Counted from the first letter of the stretch, positions 43,075-53,618 are shown. The stretch: DNA of 64,000 bases from Ketogulonicigenium vulgare WSH-001 (GCF_000223375.1 NC_017384.1:2696001-2760000); one strand, 5' to 3'. The notes: generated by a model from the sequence alone, not told the origin. A program made the numbers and translations.

Positions 43075-43932
43075 ATGTCGGGAGCTTTCCCTTTAACCGC
43101 CGGTCTCTATCTGGTCGCAACGCCGATTGGCGCGGCGCGCGATATCACATTGCGCGCGCTGGATGTGCTGCGCCTTGCCGATGTCATCGCGGCCGAGGAT
43201 ACCCGCACCGCGCGCAAGCTGATGGAAATTCATGGTGTTCCGCTGAACGGGCGACGCATCCTTGCGTTTCACGACCATTCGACCGAAGGCACCACCGCCC
43301 ATTTGGTGACGCAGGTGCGCGAGGGGAAATCCGTGGCCTATGTGTCCGAGGCGGGCACCCCCTTGGTTGCCGACCCCGGATACGAGCTGGCGCGCGGCAT
43401 GATTGCCGAAGATCTGCCTGTCACCGCTGCGCCGGGCGCATCCGCCGTGTTGACAGCGCTGACGATTGGCGGCCTGCCGACGGATCGTTTTTTGTTCAAC
43501 GGGTTTTTGCCTGCCGCCCATAGCGCCCGCCAGAGCGAACTTGCGATCCTGCGCGATGTGCCGGCGACGCTGGTGTTTTACGAATCGCCCAAGCGGCTTG
43601 GCTCTTCACTTGTGGATATGGCGGCGGTGCTGGGCGCTGGGCGTCAGGCTGCGGTCTGCCGCGAGTTGACCAAGAAGTTCGAGGAAGTCCGCCGCGGCAC
43701 ACTGGCAGAACTTGCTGAATATTATCAGGAAAACGATGCGCGCGGCGAGGTCGTGGTGCTGGTTGATCGCGCGGGTGCCGTGGTGACCGGCGCGGCGGAT
43801 ATCGAATCCGCCCTGCGCGAGGCGATGCAGACCATGCGGATCAAGGACGCCGCGACGCTGGTTGCGGGCGCGCTGAACCTGCCGCGCCGCGAGGTCTATC
43901 AGATCGCCCTAGCCATGTCGGCGGATGACTGA
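43075..43932 (+). CDS. rsmI: 16S rRNA 2'-O-methyltransferase RsmI
   Basis: This 285-residue SAM-dependent enzyme of the tetrapyrrole-methylase fold methylates C1402 of 16S rRNA. It has LYLVATPIGAARDITLRALDVL near the N-terminus, AEDTRTARKLM, and AGTPLVADPGYELA, all family hallmarks. ATG 43075 (MSGAFPL) is chosen with GGAAAG upstream. Its last 8 bases overlap the start of yraN at 43925. Confidence 0.95.
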   Translation: MSGAFPLTAGLYLVATPIGAARDITLRALDVLRLADVIAAEDTRTARKLMEIHGVPLNGRRILAFHDHSTEGTTAHLVTQVREGKSVAYVSEAGTPLVADPGYELARGMIAEDLPVTAAPGASAVLTALTIGGLPTDRFLFNGFLPAAHSARQSELAILRDVPATLVFYESPKRLGSSLVDMAAVLGAGRQAAVCRELTKKFEEVRRGTLAELAEYYQENDARGEVVVLVDRAGAVVTGAADIESALREAMQTMRIKDAATLVAGALNLPRREVYQIALAMSADD

Positions 43933-44284
43933 TCTGCGGATGACGGGCGGGCTGCGCAATCACCTGCAAGGCGCGGCGGCCGAGGCTGCCGTGCTGCGCC
44001 ATTACGAGGCCCTCGGCGCGCGCCTGCTGCACAGCCGTTGGCGCGGCCGTGCGGGCGAGATCGACCTGATCTTGCAGCAGGGCGACCTTACGATTTTTGT
44101 CGAGGTGAAATCCGCTGCCAGCTTTGACCGTGCCGCGTTTTCAATTCAGCCGGGCCAAGCCGCCCGCATCCTGCGCGCTGCCGAAGAATTCATGGCCGGT
44201 CGCCTTGCCGATCTGCGCATCGATCTGGCGCTGGTCGACGGGCAGGGCCACGTTCATGTGATCGAGAACGCCTTCTTCGCCTAA
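43925..44284 (+). CDS. YraN/UPF0102 endonuclease-fold protein
   Basis: The 119-residue protein has the YraN pattern: GAAAEAAVLRHYEALGARLL, RAGEIDLIL and IFVEVKSA. These restriction-endonuclease-like core motifs (E/D...EVK) suggest a nuclease fold, but the activity of the family is unproven. It overlaps rsmI by 8 bases and precedes gshB by 63 bases, an arrangement common in alphaproteobacteria. Confidence 0.9.
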   Translation: MTDLRMTGGLRNHLQGAAAEAAVLRHYEALGARLLHSRWRGRAGEIDLILQQGDLTIFVEVKSAASFDRAAFSIQPGQAARILRAAEEFMAGRLADLRIDLALVDGQGHVHVIENAFFA

Positions 44285-44347
44285 GCGGGATTGCGCCGGT
44301 GCGCGCCATCGGCCACAACAGCGCGACCAGAGCCAAGGAGACAGATC

Positions 44348-45292
44348 ATGGCGTTGAAAGTTGCCATTCAGATGGACCCGATCGAATCCATCAATATCGA
44401 CGGCGATTCGACCTTCCGCATCGCGCTAGAGGCGCAGGCGCGCGGCCATTCTCTGTTCTATTACACGCCCGACAAACTGGCCTTCCAAGAGGGGCGCATC
44501 ACCGCCCGCGGCTGGCCGATCACGCTGCGCCGTGAAAAGGGCAACCATGTCACCAAGGGCGACGAGGTCGAGGTCGATCTGGCCGATTACGATGTGGTAT
44601 GGCTGCGCCAAGACCCGCCCTTTGACATGGGTTATATCACCACCACCCATTTGCTGGACATGATCCACCCTAAGACACTGGTCGTGAATGACCCGTTCTG
44701 GGTGCGCAATTACCCCGAAAAGCTGCTCGTGCTGAATTTCCCCGAGCTGACCCCCCCGACCGCGATTGCGCGCGATCTGGACACGCTGCGGGCCTTCCGC
44801 GCCAAACACGGCGATGTCATTCTAAAGCCGCTGTTCGGCAATGGCGGCGCGGGCGTGTTCAAGCTGACGGCAGATGACAGCAACCTTGCATCGCTGCACG
44901 AGATGTTCACCTCGATCTCGCGCGAGCCGCTGATCGTGCAGAAATACCTGCCCGATGTGCGCAAGGGCGACAAACGGGTGATTCTGGTCGATGGCGAGCC
45001 GGTGGGCGCGATCAACCGTGTGCCGGCCTCGGGCGAGACACGGTCGAACATGCATGTGGGTGGCCGCCCTGAAAAGGTCGAGCTGACCGCCCGCGATCTG
45101 GAGATTTGCGCTAAGATCGGGCCGCTTTTGCGCGAAAAGGGCCAGATTTTCGTCGGTATCGACGTGATCGGCGACTACCTGACCGAGATCAATGTGACCT
45201 CGCCCACCGGTATCCAGGAACTCGAACGGTTCGACGGCACCAATACCGCCGAGAAAATCTGGGAAGCGATCGAGCGTCGCCGCGCGGCTTAA
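44348..45292 (+). CDS. gshB: Glutathione synthetase
   Basis: This 314-residue ATP-grasp ligase joins gamma-glutamylcysteine and glycine. It has [21 protein letters not shown] at the start, [10 protein letters not shown] in the ATP-binding loop and [13 protein letters not shown] near the C-terminus. AAGGAGACAGATC precedes ATG 44348. Its stop overlaps the convergent comM stop by four bases. It supplies the thiol used by the GST earlier in the window. Confidence 0.96.
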   Translation: MALKVAIQMDPIESINIDGDSTFRIALEAQARGHSLFYYTPDKLAFQEGRITARGWPITLRREKGNHVTKGDEVEVDLADYDVVWLRQDPPFDMGYITTTHLLDMIHPKTLVVNDPFWVRNYPEKLLVLNFPELTPPTAIARDLDTLRAFRAKHGDVILKPLFGNGGAGVFKLTADDSNLASLHEMFTSISREPLIVQKYLPDVRKGDKRVILVDGEPVGAINRVPASGETRSNMHVGGRPEKVELTARDLEICAKIGPLLREKGQIFVGIDVIGDYLTEINVTSPTGIQELERFDGTNTAEKIWEAIERRRAA

Positions 45293-46785
45293 GGCCCGCG
45301 CAGCGCAATCGCTTCGGACAGATGGGGGCGGGTGATCTGTTCGGCCCCATCCAAATCGGCAATCGTGCGCGCGACGCGCAGGATGCGACTGTATCCGCGC
45401 GCCGAAATGCCAAAATGCGCGGCGGCGCGCTGCAAGAATGCGGCGCAGTCACCGTCCAGCGCTGTCATCTCCTCTAGCACATCCGGCGGGCAATCGGCAT
45501 TGCTGCGCGCGCCGAACGGCTCTAGCCGCTGGATCTGCCGCTTGCGTGCGGCGGTGACGCGGCGCGCCACCTCGGACGACGGCTCGCCCAGCGGGCCGCG
45601 CAGGTCTGACGGCGGGATCGCAGGCACATCGATGCGGATGTCGAACCGGTCCAGCAGCGGGCCCGAGAGCCGCGCCATATAATCCTGACCGCAGCGCGGC
45701 GCGCGGGCGCAGGCGCGGCTCGCATCTGCCATATGGCCGCAACGGCAGGGATTGGCGGCACCGACCAGCATGAACCGGCTGGGATAGCGCAAATGCGCCT
45801 CGGCGCGGGCGATCCAGACCTCGCCCGTCTCAATGGGTTGGCGCAGGCTATCCAGCACAGGGCGCTGGAATTCCGGCAGCTCGTCCAGAAACAGCACGCC
45901 GTTATGCGCGAGCGAGATTTCCCCCGGTGCCGCGCGCCTACCGCCGCCGATGATCGCCGCCATCGAGGCGCCATGATGGGGGCTGCGAAAGGGGCGGTGC
46001 GGGCTGGGGCCAGCGCCGCGAGTACCCGCAACGGATTGGATCATTGCAGACTCTAGCGCCTCATCCGCGGTTTGCGGCGGCAGGATGCCGGGGAGGCAAC
46101 TGGCCAGCAAAGATTTTCCGGCCCCCGGCGGCCCCAACATCAGTATGTTATGGCTGCCTGCCGCTGCGATCTCTAGCGCGCGCTTTGCTCCCTCTTGTCC
46201 ACGTACCGATGCCAGATCGGTGGATTTCACGGCAGCGGGCGCTGCGGATAGCGGCGGGCGCGCGGGCGCAAGGGGCGTCGTTCCGGCCAGATGCGCCAGC
46301 GCGCTGCCAAGGCTCTCTGCCCCAAACACGGTTGCAGCAGCGACCCAAGCCGCCTCGGGCGCGCTGGGGGCGGGCAGGATCAGCGCTTTATCCTCGCTTG
46401 CGCTGGCGAGCGCCGCAGGTAAAGCGCCCGCGACGGGCACCAATCGCCCGTCCAGGGCCAGCTCTCCCATCGCCAGCACGGATTCGGCGGCGTCGCGCGA
46501 AATGGCATCCATCGCAGCCAGCAGGGCGATGGCGATGGGCAGATCGTAATGGGCACCCTCTTTGGGCATATCGCCGGGCGAAAGATTCACCGTGACGCGT
46601 TTCGCGGGCATCGCCAGTGCCATCGCGGCCAGTGCCGCCCCCACCCTTTCACGCGATTCGCTGACGGATTTGTCCGGCAGGCCGACGATGGAAAACCCGG
46701 GGATGCCGGGCGCAAGGGCGCATTGCACCTCGATCAGGCGCGGCTCGATCCCTTCAAAAGCAACGGTATAGCAGCGCGCAAGCAT
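45289..46785 (-). CDS. comM: ComM/YifB-family Mg-chelatase-like AAA+ protein
   Basis: This 498-residue protein has an N-terminal chelatase/Lon-like domain (residues 1-170; [16 protein letters not shown]), an AAA+ core with Walker [12 protein letters not shown] (about residue 220) and a C-terminal domain with a zinc-like cysteine set (NPCRCGHM). ComM is a hexameric helicase that aids branch migration of incoming DNA in natural transformation. No other competence genes are near. Confidence 0.92.
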   Translation of the reverse strand: MLARCYTVAFEGIEPRLIEVQCALAPGIPGFSIVGLPDKSVSESRERVGAALAAMALAMPAKRVTVNLSPGDMPKEGAHYDLPIAIALLAAMDAISRDAAESVLAMGELALDGRLVPVAGALPAALASASEDKALILPAPSAPEAAWVAAATVFGAESLGSALAHLAGTTPLAPARPPLSAAPAAVKSTDLASVRGQEGAKRALEIAAAGSHNILMLGPPGAGKSLLASCLPGILPPQTADEALESAMIQSVAGTRGAGPSPHRPFRSPHHGASMAAIIGGGRRAAPGEISLAHNGVLFLDELPEFQRPVLDSLRQPIETGEVWIARAEAHLRYPSRFMLVGAANPCRCGHMADASRACARAPRCGQDYMARLSGPLLDRFDIRIDVPAIPPSDLRGPLGEPSSEVARRVTAARKRQIQRLEPFGARSNADCPPDVLEEMTALDGDCAAFLQRAAAHFGISARGYSRILRVARTIADLDGAEQITRPHLSEAIALRGP

Positions 46786-46829
46786 GGGCCCCCACCAGGT
46801 TCACCCCTGCAGCAGGCCGCGATTATGGT

Positions 46830-47360
46830 TTACGGGCGGTTAACGGCGGCAGCAATCGCGTCGATCTTATTGGTTATCAGGCGCAATTGATCCTCTAGCG
46901 CCACCAAACGCAGGTCATCCAGCTTTTCATGCAAGCGCATGATCTCGAGTTCCGATTTCAGGTTCACCTCATAATCATTGGCGGCGGCCTCGCGGTCTTT
47001 TTGCGCCTGACGGCTTTGCGACATCATGATGATCGGGGCCTGAAACGCCGCGATCATCGACAGCATCAGGTTCAGGAAGATGAAGGGAAACGGGTCGGGC
47101 GGGCTGGCCAGCAAAACGCCGTTCAGCACGACCCATGTCACCAGCACGCCGCCAAACAGCATGATGAATGTCCACGAGCCGCCAAAACTTGCGACCTTAT
47201 CGGCCACACGCGCGCCCAGCGTATCGGCGCGCAGCGCGGGATCTTGCGACACCGGGGCGCGATCCAACATATGGCGCAGCACGCGCCTGTCACTGTCACT
47301 GAAATCGCTCGCAGGCTTTTTCAGCAGCCGCTCGGCCAATAGGGTGTGTTTCGCGTCCAT
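46830..47360 (-). CDS. DUF1003 family membrane protein
   Basis: This 176-residue protein has two central membrane helices (about residues 68-88 and 100-120), with SFGGSWTFI before them and PFIFLNLMLSMIAAFQAPIIMMSQ after, the DUF1003 signature. A C-terminal coiled-coil-like segment follows (QSRQAQKDRE to the end). The function is unknown. It starts at ATG 47360 (MDAKHTLL) and is divergent from coaBC across 108 bases. Confidence 0.85.
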   Translation of the reverse strand: MDAKHTLLAERLLKKPASDFSDSDRRVLRHMLDRAPVSQDPALRADTLGARVADKVASFGGSWTFIMLFGGVLVTWVVLNGVLLASPPDPFPFIFLNLMLSMIAAFQAPIIMMSQSRQAQKDREAAANDYEVNLKSELEIMRLHEKLDDLRLVALEDQLRLITNKIDAIAAAVNRP

Positions 47361-47468
47361 TGTGATCCCCTGTTTTCCCCCATGCTGCGCCACTGCGGGC
47401 AAGCTGTCTATGGGGATGCGCCATTGTAGCGGGGCGATGAAGCGCATAGTTTAACCGCCAACAGACGC

Positions 47469-48698
47469 ATGGAAAGCGAGGCCAAAGTGCTGGTTGGCAA
47501 GCGTATCTTGATGATCATCGGCGGCGGCATTGCGGCCTATAAGGCGCTGGAGCTGATCCGCCTGCTGCGCGGCCAAGGGGTCGAGGTCGTGCCCGTCCTG
47601 ACCCGTGCGGGCGCGGAATTCGTGACGCCCTTGTCTGTCTCGGCGCTCGCGAATACCGCCGTCCACCAAGATCTGTTCGACCTGACGCATGAGGCCGAAA
47701 TCGGCCATATCCAACTGTCTCGCGCCGCCGATCTGGTTGTTGTTGTGCCCGCCACTGCCGATCTGATGGCGAAAATGGCGCAAGGCATGGCGAATGACCT
47801 TGCCTCGACACTGCTACTGGCGACGGATAAGCGCGTGCTGATGGCGCCCGCGATGAATGTGCGGATGTGGGACCATCCCGCGACCCAGCGCAACCTGCGC
47901 ACGCTTGAGGCAGACGGCGTTTTGCGCATTGGCCCCGACGATGGCGCGATGGCCTGCGGCGAGTTTGGGCCGGGCCGCATGGCCGAGCCTTTGGCGATTT
48001 TGGCCGCGATCAGCGATGCACTGCAGCCGGCGGATAAGCCGTTGGACGGCAATCATATTCTGGTCACCTCTGGCCCGACGCATGAGCCGATTGACCCGGT
48101 GCGCTATATCGCGAACCGTTCCTCGGGTGCGCAGGGGACGGCGATTGCCCAAGCGCTGCTGGATCTGGGGGCAAAGGTGACGTTCATCACTGGCCCCGCC
48201 GAGGTGCCGCCCCCCGCAGGGGCCGATGTGGTGCGGGTCGAGACCGCCAGCCAGATGCGCGCCGCCGTGCAGGCCGCGCTGCCCGCCGATGCGGGCGTCT
48301 TTGCCGCCGCCGTCGCCGATTGGCATGTGGTTGGCGCAGGGCCCAGCAAGATCAAGAAGGTGGCGGGGCAACTGCCGCAGCTAAACTTTGCGGAAAACCC
48401 CGATATTCTGGCCGAAGTTGGCCATATGACCGCGGGCCGCCCCAGGTTGGTCGTGGGCTTTGCCGCCGAGACGGATGACGTCATCGCCCATGCCCGCGCC
48501 AAGCGCCTGCGCAAAGGCGCGGATTGGATCGTCGCCAATGACGTCTCGCCCGCGACCGGCATTATGGGCGGGGCGGAAAACGAAATCACCATCATAACGG
48601 CCGAGGGCGAGACCGCCCTGCCGCGGATGTCGAAACCGGCGGTTGCCAAAGAATTGGCGCGCCGCATTGCCGATACTTTACTGAAAGACGACGCATGA
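47469..48698 (+). CDS. coaBC: Bifunctional phosphopantothenoylcysteine decarboxylase/synthase
   Basis: This 409-residue enzyme makes 4'-phosphopantetheine in CoA synthesis. The N-terminal flavoprotein CoaC domain has GGGIAAYKALEL and PAMNVRMWDHPA, with the catalytic cysteine in ACGEFGPGRM (about residue 160). The C-terminal CoaB domain begins at about residue 195 (ITSGPTHEP, here LVTSGPTHEPID) and contains the CTP-binding KIKK. The stop overlaps the dut start by four bases. Confidence 0.96.
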   Translation: MESEAKVLVGKRILMIIGGGIAAYKALELIRLLRGQGVEVVPVLTRAGAEFVTPLSVSALANTAVHQDLFDLTHEAEIGHIQLSRAADLVVVVPATADLMAKMAQGMANDLASTLLLATDKRVLMAPAMNVRMWDHPATQRNLRTLEADGVLRIGPDDGAMACGEFGPGRMAEPLAILAAISDALQPADKPLDGNHILVTSGPTHEPIDPVRYIANRSSGAQGTAIAQALLDLGAKVTFITGPAEVPPPAGADVVRVETASQMRAAVQAALPADAGVFAAAVADWHVVGAGPSKIKKVAGQLPQLNFAENPDILAEVGHMTAGRPRLVVGFAAETDDVIAHARAKRLRKGADWIVANDVSPATGIMGGAENEITIITAEGETALPRMSKPAVAKELARRIADTLLKDDA

Positions 48699-49165
48699 CC
48701 CTGACGATCAAATTCACCCGCCTTGATGGCTATGACGACGCGGTGGCGCTGCCCAGCTATCAAACACCCGGCGCGGCTGGGGCGGATCTGCGCGCCAACT
48801 TTGGCGCGGATTTGCGCGGTATTGGTCTGACCCTGCCGCCGATGGGCCGCGCGTTGGTGCCCACGGGGCTTGCGATTGAAATCCCGACCGGATTCGAGGT
48901 GCAGATCCGCATGCGCTCGGGCCTTGCACTGAAACAGGGGCTGATGCTGCCCAATGCGCCGGGCACGATTGATTCGGATTATCGCGGCCATCTGGGCATC
49001 ATCATCATGAATGGCGGCGACCAGCCGGTGACCATTGCCCACGGTGATCGCATCGCGCAGATGATCGTCGCCCCCGTGGTGCAGGCGCAGTTCGAGCTGG
49101 TCACCGCGTTGACGCAAACGGATCGCGGCGCGGGGGGCTATGGCTCGACCGGGGTGTCGCAGTGA
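48695..49165 (+). CDS. dut: dUTP pyrophosphatase (dUTPase)
   Basis: The 156-residue trimeric enzyme has the five dUTPase motifs, including PGAAGADL, RSGLALKQG, NAPGTIDSDYRG, GDRIAQMIV and RGAGGYGSTG. It hydrolyses dUTP to dUMP and limits uracil in DNA. ATG 48695 overlaps the coaBC stop (ATGA), and its stop overlaps the GTG start of the MoeB/ThiF gene. The arrangement coaBC-dut is common in bacteria. Confidence 0.96.
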   Translation: MTLTIKFTRLDGYDDAVALPSYQTPGAAGADLRANFGADLRGIGLTLPPMGRALVPTGLAIEIPTGFEVQIRMRSGLALKQGLMLPNAPGTIDSDYRGHLGIIIMNGGDQPVTIAHGDRIAQMIVAPVVQAQFELVTALTQTDRGAGGYGSTGVSQ

Positions 49166-49932
49166 CAGACCGCCGTTTCACGCCGGATGAGGTGGCGCGC
49201 TATGGCCGCCATATCACCTTGCGCGAAATCGGCGGGCCGGGGCAAAAGGCGCTGCTGCGCGCGCGTGTGCTGATCGTGGGCGCGGGGGGGCTCGGCTCTC
49301 CGGTGCTGCAATATCTGGGTGCGGCGGGGGTGGGGCAGATCACCGTGGTCGATGACGATCTGGTCGAGGCGACGAATTTGCAGCGCCAAGTCATCCACAC
49401 CGCCGCCAGTGTCGGCACGCCCAAGGTCGCATCCGCGCAAGCCGCGATCAACGCGCAGAACCCGCATATCCATGTGACTACGGTGCAGACGCGGTTTTCA
49501 GCGCAAAATGCGGCAGAACTGGTGGCACAGCACGATTTGGCCATCGATTGCTGCGATGATACTGCGACGCGCAATGCGCTGAATGCGGCCTGTGTTGCGG
49601 CGGGTATCCCGATGGTCTCGGCCGCACTGACGACGTGGGAGGGGCAGGTTTCCCTTTACGATCCCGCGCGCGGCGGGCCCTGTCTGACCTGCGTCTTTCC
49701 CCATGCGCCGCCGGTGATCGAGGATTGCTCCGTCGTCGGCGTGTTCGGCCCGCTGCCCGGCATCATCGGCACCATGATGGCCGCCGAAGTCGTCAAGGCG
49801 CTGACCGGCGCGGGCGAGGGGCTGCGCGGGCGTCTGATGATCTATGACGCCCTTTACGCCGATATGCGGATCATCCGCACCAAAGCCGATCCGGCCTGCC
49901 CGACCTGCCACGGAATGGGGGCGGTCAAATAA
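49162..49932 (+). CDS. MoeB/ThiF-family adenylyltransferase
   Basis: This 256-residue E1-like protein adenylylates a ubiquitin-like sulfur carrier (MoaD or ThiS). It has the ATP loop GAGGLGSPVLQYLGAAGVG (about residues 37-55), NLQRQVIH and the zinc cysteines CLTC and CPTC. The GTG start at 49162 overlaps the dut stop (GTGA). It is short, without the rhodanese domain found in some paralogues. Its 3' end overlaps the convergent M3 peptidase gene by 8 bases. A link to molybdenum cofactor synthesis is plausible given moaB and xdh in the window. Confidence 0.9.
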   Translation: MTDRRFTPDEVARYGRHITLREIGGPGQKALLRARVLIVGAGGLGSPVLQYLGAAGVGQITVVDDDLVEATNLQRQVIHTAASVGTPKVASAQAAINAQNPHIHVTTVQTRFSAQNAAELVAQHDLAIDCCDDTATRNALNAACVAAGIPMVSAALTTWEGQVSLYDPARGGPCLTCVFPHAPPVIEDCSVVGVFGPLPGIIGTMMAAEVVKALTGAGEGLRGRLMIYDALYADMRIIRTKADPACPTCHGMGAVK

Positions 49933-51946
49933 GACCGCGCCCTTTCAGCAGGCTTTCGACCCCCGGCAGACGGCCACGGAAACGGGTATAAAGCGCCGCC
50001 GCATCCGCAGAGCCACCCTTTGACAGGATGTTCTCTTCCAGCGATTTGGCGGTCGCCGGATCGAACGGATCGCCCGATTCCAGGAACGCGTCGAATGCGT
50101 CGGCGTCCATCATTTCCGACCACAGATAGCTGTAATAGCCGCTGGAATAGCCGTCGCCCGAAAACACATGCGCGAAATGCGGCGTGGCGTGGCGCATCCG
50201 GATCGCATGGGGCATGCCGATGCTTTCCAGCACCTCGGCCTGTTTCTGCATCGGGTCCTGCGGCGCGGGGCCGTCGTGGAACTCGAGGTCAACCAGCGCC
50301 GAGGAGACGATCTCGACCGTCGAGAAGCCCTGACCATAGTTGCGCGCGGCCAGCAGGCGTTCGATCAACGCTGCGGGCATCGCCTCGCCGGTCTCGGCAT
50401 GGGTCGCGAATTCGGCCAGCACTTCGGGCACTTCCAGCCAGTGTTCATATAGCTGCGAGGGCAGCTCGACAAAATCGCGCGCAACCGAGGTGCCGGAAAT
50501 GCTTTCGTAGGTCACATCCGACAGCATCTGATGCAGGGCGTGGCCGAATTCGTGGAACAAGGTGCGCGCATCGTCATAGGACAGCAGCGCGGGCTGGCCT
50601 GCCTCGGGCGGGGCAAAGTTGCAGACATTCATCACGACGGGGCGCTGCGCGACGCCGCCGACCCGGCTTTGCGACCGCATCGCCGAACACCACGCGCCCG
50701 AGCGTTTTGATCCGCGCGCGAAGTAATCGCCCACGAAGATCGCGACCCATTCGCCGCCGCGCGTGACCTTCCAGACGCGGCAATCTGGGTGATAGAAGGG
50801 GGTGTCCAGCGCCTCGAATTCCAGCCCGAACAGACGGTTGGCGACGGCAAAAGCCGCCTCGACCATGCGGTCCAGCTGGAAATAGGGCTTAATCGCGGCT
50901 TCGTCCAAATCATGCTCGGCAAGGCGGCGCTTTTCGGAATAATAGTGCCAGTCCCACGCCTCGAGCGGGCCTTGGATGCCGTCGGCGTGCAGCAGGGCTT
51001 CCAGTGCGGTGCTCTCGCTTTGTGCCGCTTTGCGGGCGGGGCCCCAGATATCCAGCAGCAATTGGCGCACATTCTGCGCATTGCCCGCCATTTCGGTTTC
51101 CAGCTTAAAGGCGGCAAAAGTGTCATAGCCCAAAAGGCGGGCGCGGATCTGGCGCAGGGCCAGTGTCTCGGCTGCAATGGCGCGGTTGTCGGTCGCACCG
51201 CCATTTGCGCCGCGCGCGACATAGGCCTCATAGGCGCGCTGGCGCAGGGCGCGGTTCGGCGAATATTGCAAGAATGGCGTGATGACCGAACGGGCCAGCG
51301 TCACGACGGGGCCGTCCGCCTGCTTTTGGGCGCCAGCCGCGCGCAGGGCAGCGGTCAAAAAGGCGGGCAGGGGCGCAAGGTCAGCCTCGGTCACAGGCAT
51401 GAACCATTCGCGCTCGTCCGCCAGCAGGTTCTGGGTAAAGGTGGTGCCAAGGACGGCAAGACGCGATTTCACGTCTTTCATCTCGGCCTCGGCCGCACCG
51501 GATAGGCCCGCGCCGCTGCGGACGAAACCGCGACGGGTCAGCATCAGGACGCGTTCTTCCTCGTCCGACAGGTTCAGGGCGTCCTTATCGGTCCAAAGCT
51601 GGTCGATGCGCTGGAACAGGGCCTTGTTGCTGCTGATCTCAGAGCTATAGGCCGAGAGCTTCGGCGCCAGATCGCGCTGCAGCGCCTCGCGCGCGGGGTT
51701 CGAATCGGCACCTGCGACGGTGTAAAAGGCGGAAAGGACGCGGCCCAGCTGCTCGTCCGCCATCTCCAGCGCGGCGATCGTGTTGGCGAATGTTGGCGCG
51801 GCGGAGTTATCCGCGATCGCGGCGACAGTGGCGCGGGCGGTGTCCAGCGCGGCATCAATCGCCGGGGCGTAATCGGCGTCCGAAATCAGATCATAAGGCG
51901 GCAGGTCATAGGGCGCGCGCCATGGGCCGAGCAGCGGATTTGTCAT
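49925..51946 (-). CDS. M3 family oligopeptidase (PrlC/Dcp type)
   Basis: This 673-residue zinc metallopeptidase has the catalytic HEFGHALHQM at about residue 463, with the third ligand further on. The N-terminal helical domain is large (about residues 1-200). It degrades signal-peptide and short peptide fragments in the cytoplasm. I start at ATG 51946 (MTNPLLG), because AAAGGA lies 6 bases upstream and would be inside the longer candidate. The transporter permease remnant lies directly upstream. Confidence 0.93.
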   Translation of the reverse strand: MTNPLLGPWRAPYDLPPYDLISDADYAPAIDAALDTARATVAAIADNSAAPTFANTIAALEMADEQLGRVLSAFYTVAGADSNPAREALQRDLAPKLSAYSSEISSNKALFQRIDQLWTDKDALNLSDEEERVLMLTRRGFVRSGAGLSGAAEAEMKDVKSRLAVLGTTFTQNLLADEREWFMPVTEADLAPLPAFLTAALRAAGAQKQADGPVVTLARSVITPFLQYSPNRALRQRAYEAYVARGANGGATDNRAIAAETLALRQIRARLLGYDTFAAFKLETEMAGNAQNVRQLLLDIWGPARKAAQSESTALEALLHADGIQGPLEAWDWHYYSEKRRLAEHDLDEAAIKPYFQLDRMVEAAFAVANRLFGLEFEALDTPFYHPDCRVWKVTRGGEWVAIFVGDYFARGSKRSGAWCSAMRSQSRVGGVAQRPVVMNVCNFAPPEAGQPALLSYDDARTLFHEFGHALHQMLSDVTYESISGTSVARDFVELPSQLYEHWLEVPEVLAEFATHAETGEAMPAALIERLLAARNYGQGFSTVEIVSSALVDLEFHDGPAPQDPMQKQAEVLESIGMPHAIRMRHATPHFAHVFSGDGYSSGYYSYLWSEMMDADAFDAFLESGDPFDPATAKSLEENILSKGGSADAAALYTRFRGRLPGVESLLKGRGLI

Positions 51947-51967
51947 CTGATATCCTTTCATAGGGGC

Positions 51968-52761
51968 CTAGCGCTGATCGCGGGCGCGCAGGCGTTCTTC
52001 CAGCCGCCGCAGGGCCAGCGACAGGCCAATCGTCACCGTCAGATAGATCAGCGCGACGACATTATAGGTTTCAAAATACCGAAAATTCGAGGCTGAGGTC
52101 AGCTTTGCCAATTGTGTAATATCGGTCACGCCCAGCACCGAGACAAGCGAGCTGTCCTTCACCATCGCGACAAAATCATTGCCAAGGGGCGGCAGCACGT
52201 TGCGCATGGCCTGCGGCCAGACGATATGGCGAAAGATATGCCAGCGGCCAAGGCCAAGGGCCTTTGCAGCCTCGATCTGGCCGACCTCGACCGACAGGAT
52301 GCCGGCGCGAAAGACCTCGGCCAGAAAGCTGGCATAGGCCAGCAGCAGCGCGATGATCGCGCGCCACAGCAGCGGCACATCGCGGGTGCGCAGGGGCTCG
52401 ATCCCCGTCCAGCCTGTCAGCCCGTTCCACAGCGCTACCATCCCCGGCACGCCGACAAAGGCGACGTAAAGCAGCAGCACCATGATCGGCACGCCGCGCA
52501 TCACCTCGACATACAGTCGCGCGGCTTGGCGCAGGATCAGGCTGCGCGACAATTGCGCCAGCGCAAGGCCAAGGCCCAGCACCGCCCCCCTGAAAACGCG
52601 ATCAGGGTCACCATGATCGTGACGCCAAGGCCGCGCGACAGGGTATTGAGGACGCCCGCATAAACATCGTCCGTGGCGACGCGCCAGAACAGCCAAAGGC
52701 CCGTCACCCCGAGGATGACGAGCCAATAGGGAAAATCCTTGTCTGATTTGGCGCGGCGCAT
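51968..52761 (-). pseudogene. Amino-acid ABC transporter permease with a frameshift
   Basis: The N-terminal part (ATG 52761; DFPYWLVILGVTGLWLFWR) reads to IAFSGG in one frame. The remaining 200 residues (AVLGLGLALAQLSRS ... GVPIMVLLL) continue in another. One extra G in the coding-strand run of six G (plus-strand C run 52585-52590) restores a continuous permease of about 265 residues. The EAAKALGLGRWHIFR segment is the EAA loop that contacts the ATPase. The partner binding protein is immediately upstream. No ATPase is adjacent. It may be broken or a sequencing slip. Confidence 0.85.
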
Positions 52762-52775
52762 GGGATCGATTGGAT

Positions 52776-53558
52776 TTATTCGCCTTGGCCGTATTCAAAG
52801 AACCATTTGGTGCTGAGGGCATCCAGCGTGCCATCGGCCTCCATACTGGCGATGGCGGCATTGATCGCGGTCACAAGGTCCGAGCCTTTGGGAAAGATAA
52901 AGCCGAAATCTTCGGTCCCCAGCGGCTCGCCAATGATTTTCAGCGCGCCGTCCGAGGTGTTCACATAGCCATGTGCGGCGGTCGAATCCGACAGCGCCAG
53001 ATCCACATCGCCCGTGCGCAGCGCCGCAAGGCCCGCGCCAAAGGTTTCGAATTTCACGATGCGCGGGTTTGCCTCATCGCCGTCCAGCACGTCATAGACG
53101 CCGACGTAAAAGGGCGTGGTGCCGGGCTGGGCGGACATCAGCAGATCGGGATTGGCGGCAAAGCTGGCCGCATCGACAAAGCGGTCTTCATCGCCGCGCA
53201 CGATCATCAGCATTTGCGATGTCAGGTAAGGGTCAGAAAAATCGACCATTTCCATACGGTCTTCGCGGATGGTGATACCGGTCATGCCAATGTCGAACTG
53301 CCCTTCGGATACGGCGGGGATCATCGCATCCCAGCTGATATTGCCATAGGTGACGGTCAGGTTCAGACGCTTGGCGATCTCGTCCATCGCATCATATTCC
53401 CAGCCGATCGCCGCGCCATCGGGGCCGACGAATTGCAGCGGTGGGTAGGCGTTTTCGGTGGCGACGGTAATCTCGCGCCCTTGCAGGTCAGGCAGGGTCT
53501 GCGCCGCGCCGGCGGTTGCAATCAGGGCGAGTCCAAGGCTGGTGAACAAGGCTTTCAT
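52776..53558 (-). CDS. Polar amino-acid ABC transporter substrate-binding protein
   Basis: The 260-residue precursor has a signal peptide (residues 1-19) and the family-3 binding-protein fold: [33 protein letters not shown] and [24 protein letters not shown]. The likely ligand is a polar amino acid. I use ATG 53558, which has GGAG at good distance; ATG 53561 is adjacent. The frameshifted permease follows 14 bases downstream; an ATPase gene is missing from this place. Confidence 0.92.
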   Translation of the reverse strand: MKALFTSLGLALIATAGAAQTLPDLQGREITVATENAYPPLQFVGPDGAAIGWEYDAMDEIAKRLNLTVTYGNISWDAMIPAVSEGQFDIGMTGITIREDRMEMVDFSDPYLTSQMLMIVRGDEDRFVDAASFAANPDLLMSAQPGTTPFYVGVYDVLDGDEANPRIVKFETFGAGLAALRTGDVDLALSDSTAAHGYVNTSDGALKIIGEPLGTEDFGFIFPKGSDLVTAINAAIASMEADGTLDALSTKWFFEYGQGE

Positions 53559-53618
53559 CATACGCTCCGCAGGGTTGTTTTCAGCACAGTAACGGGGGCT
53601 TGGCGGCAATGACAAGCG

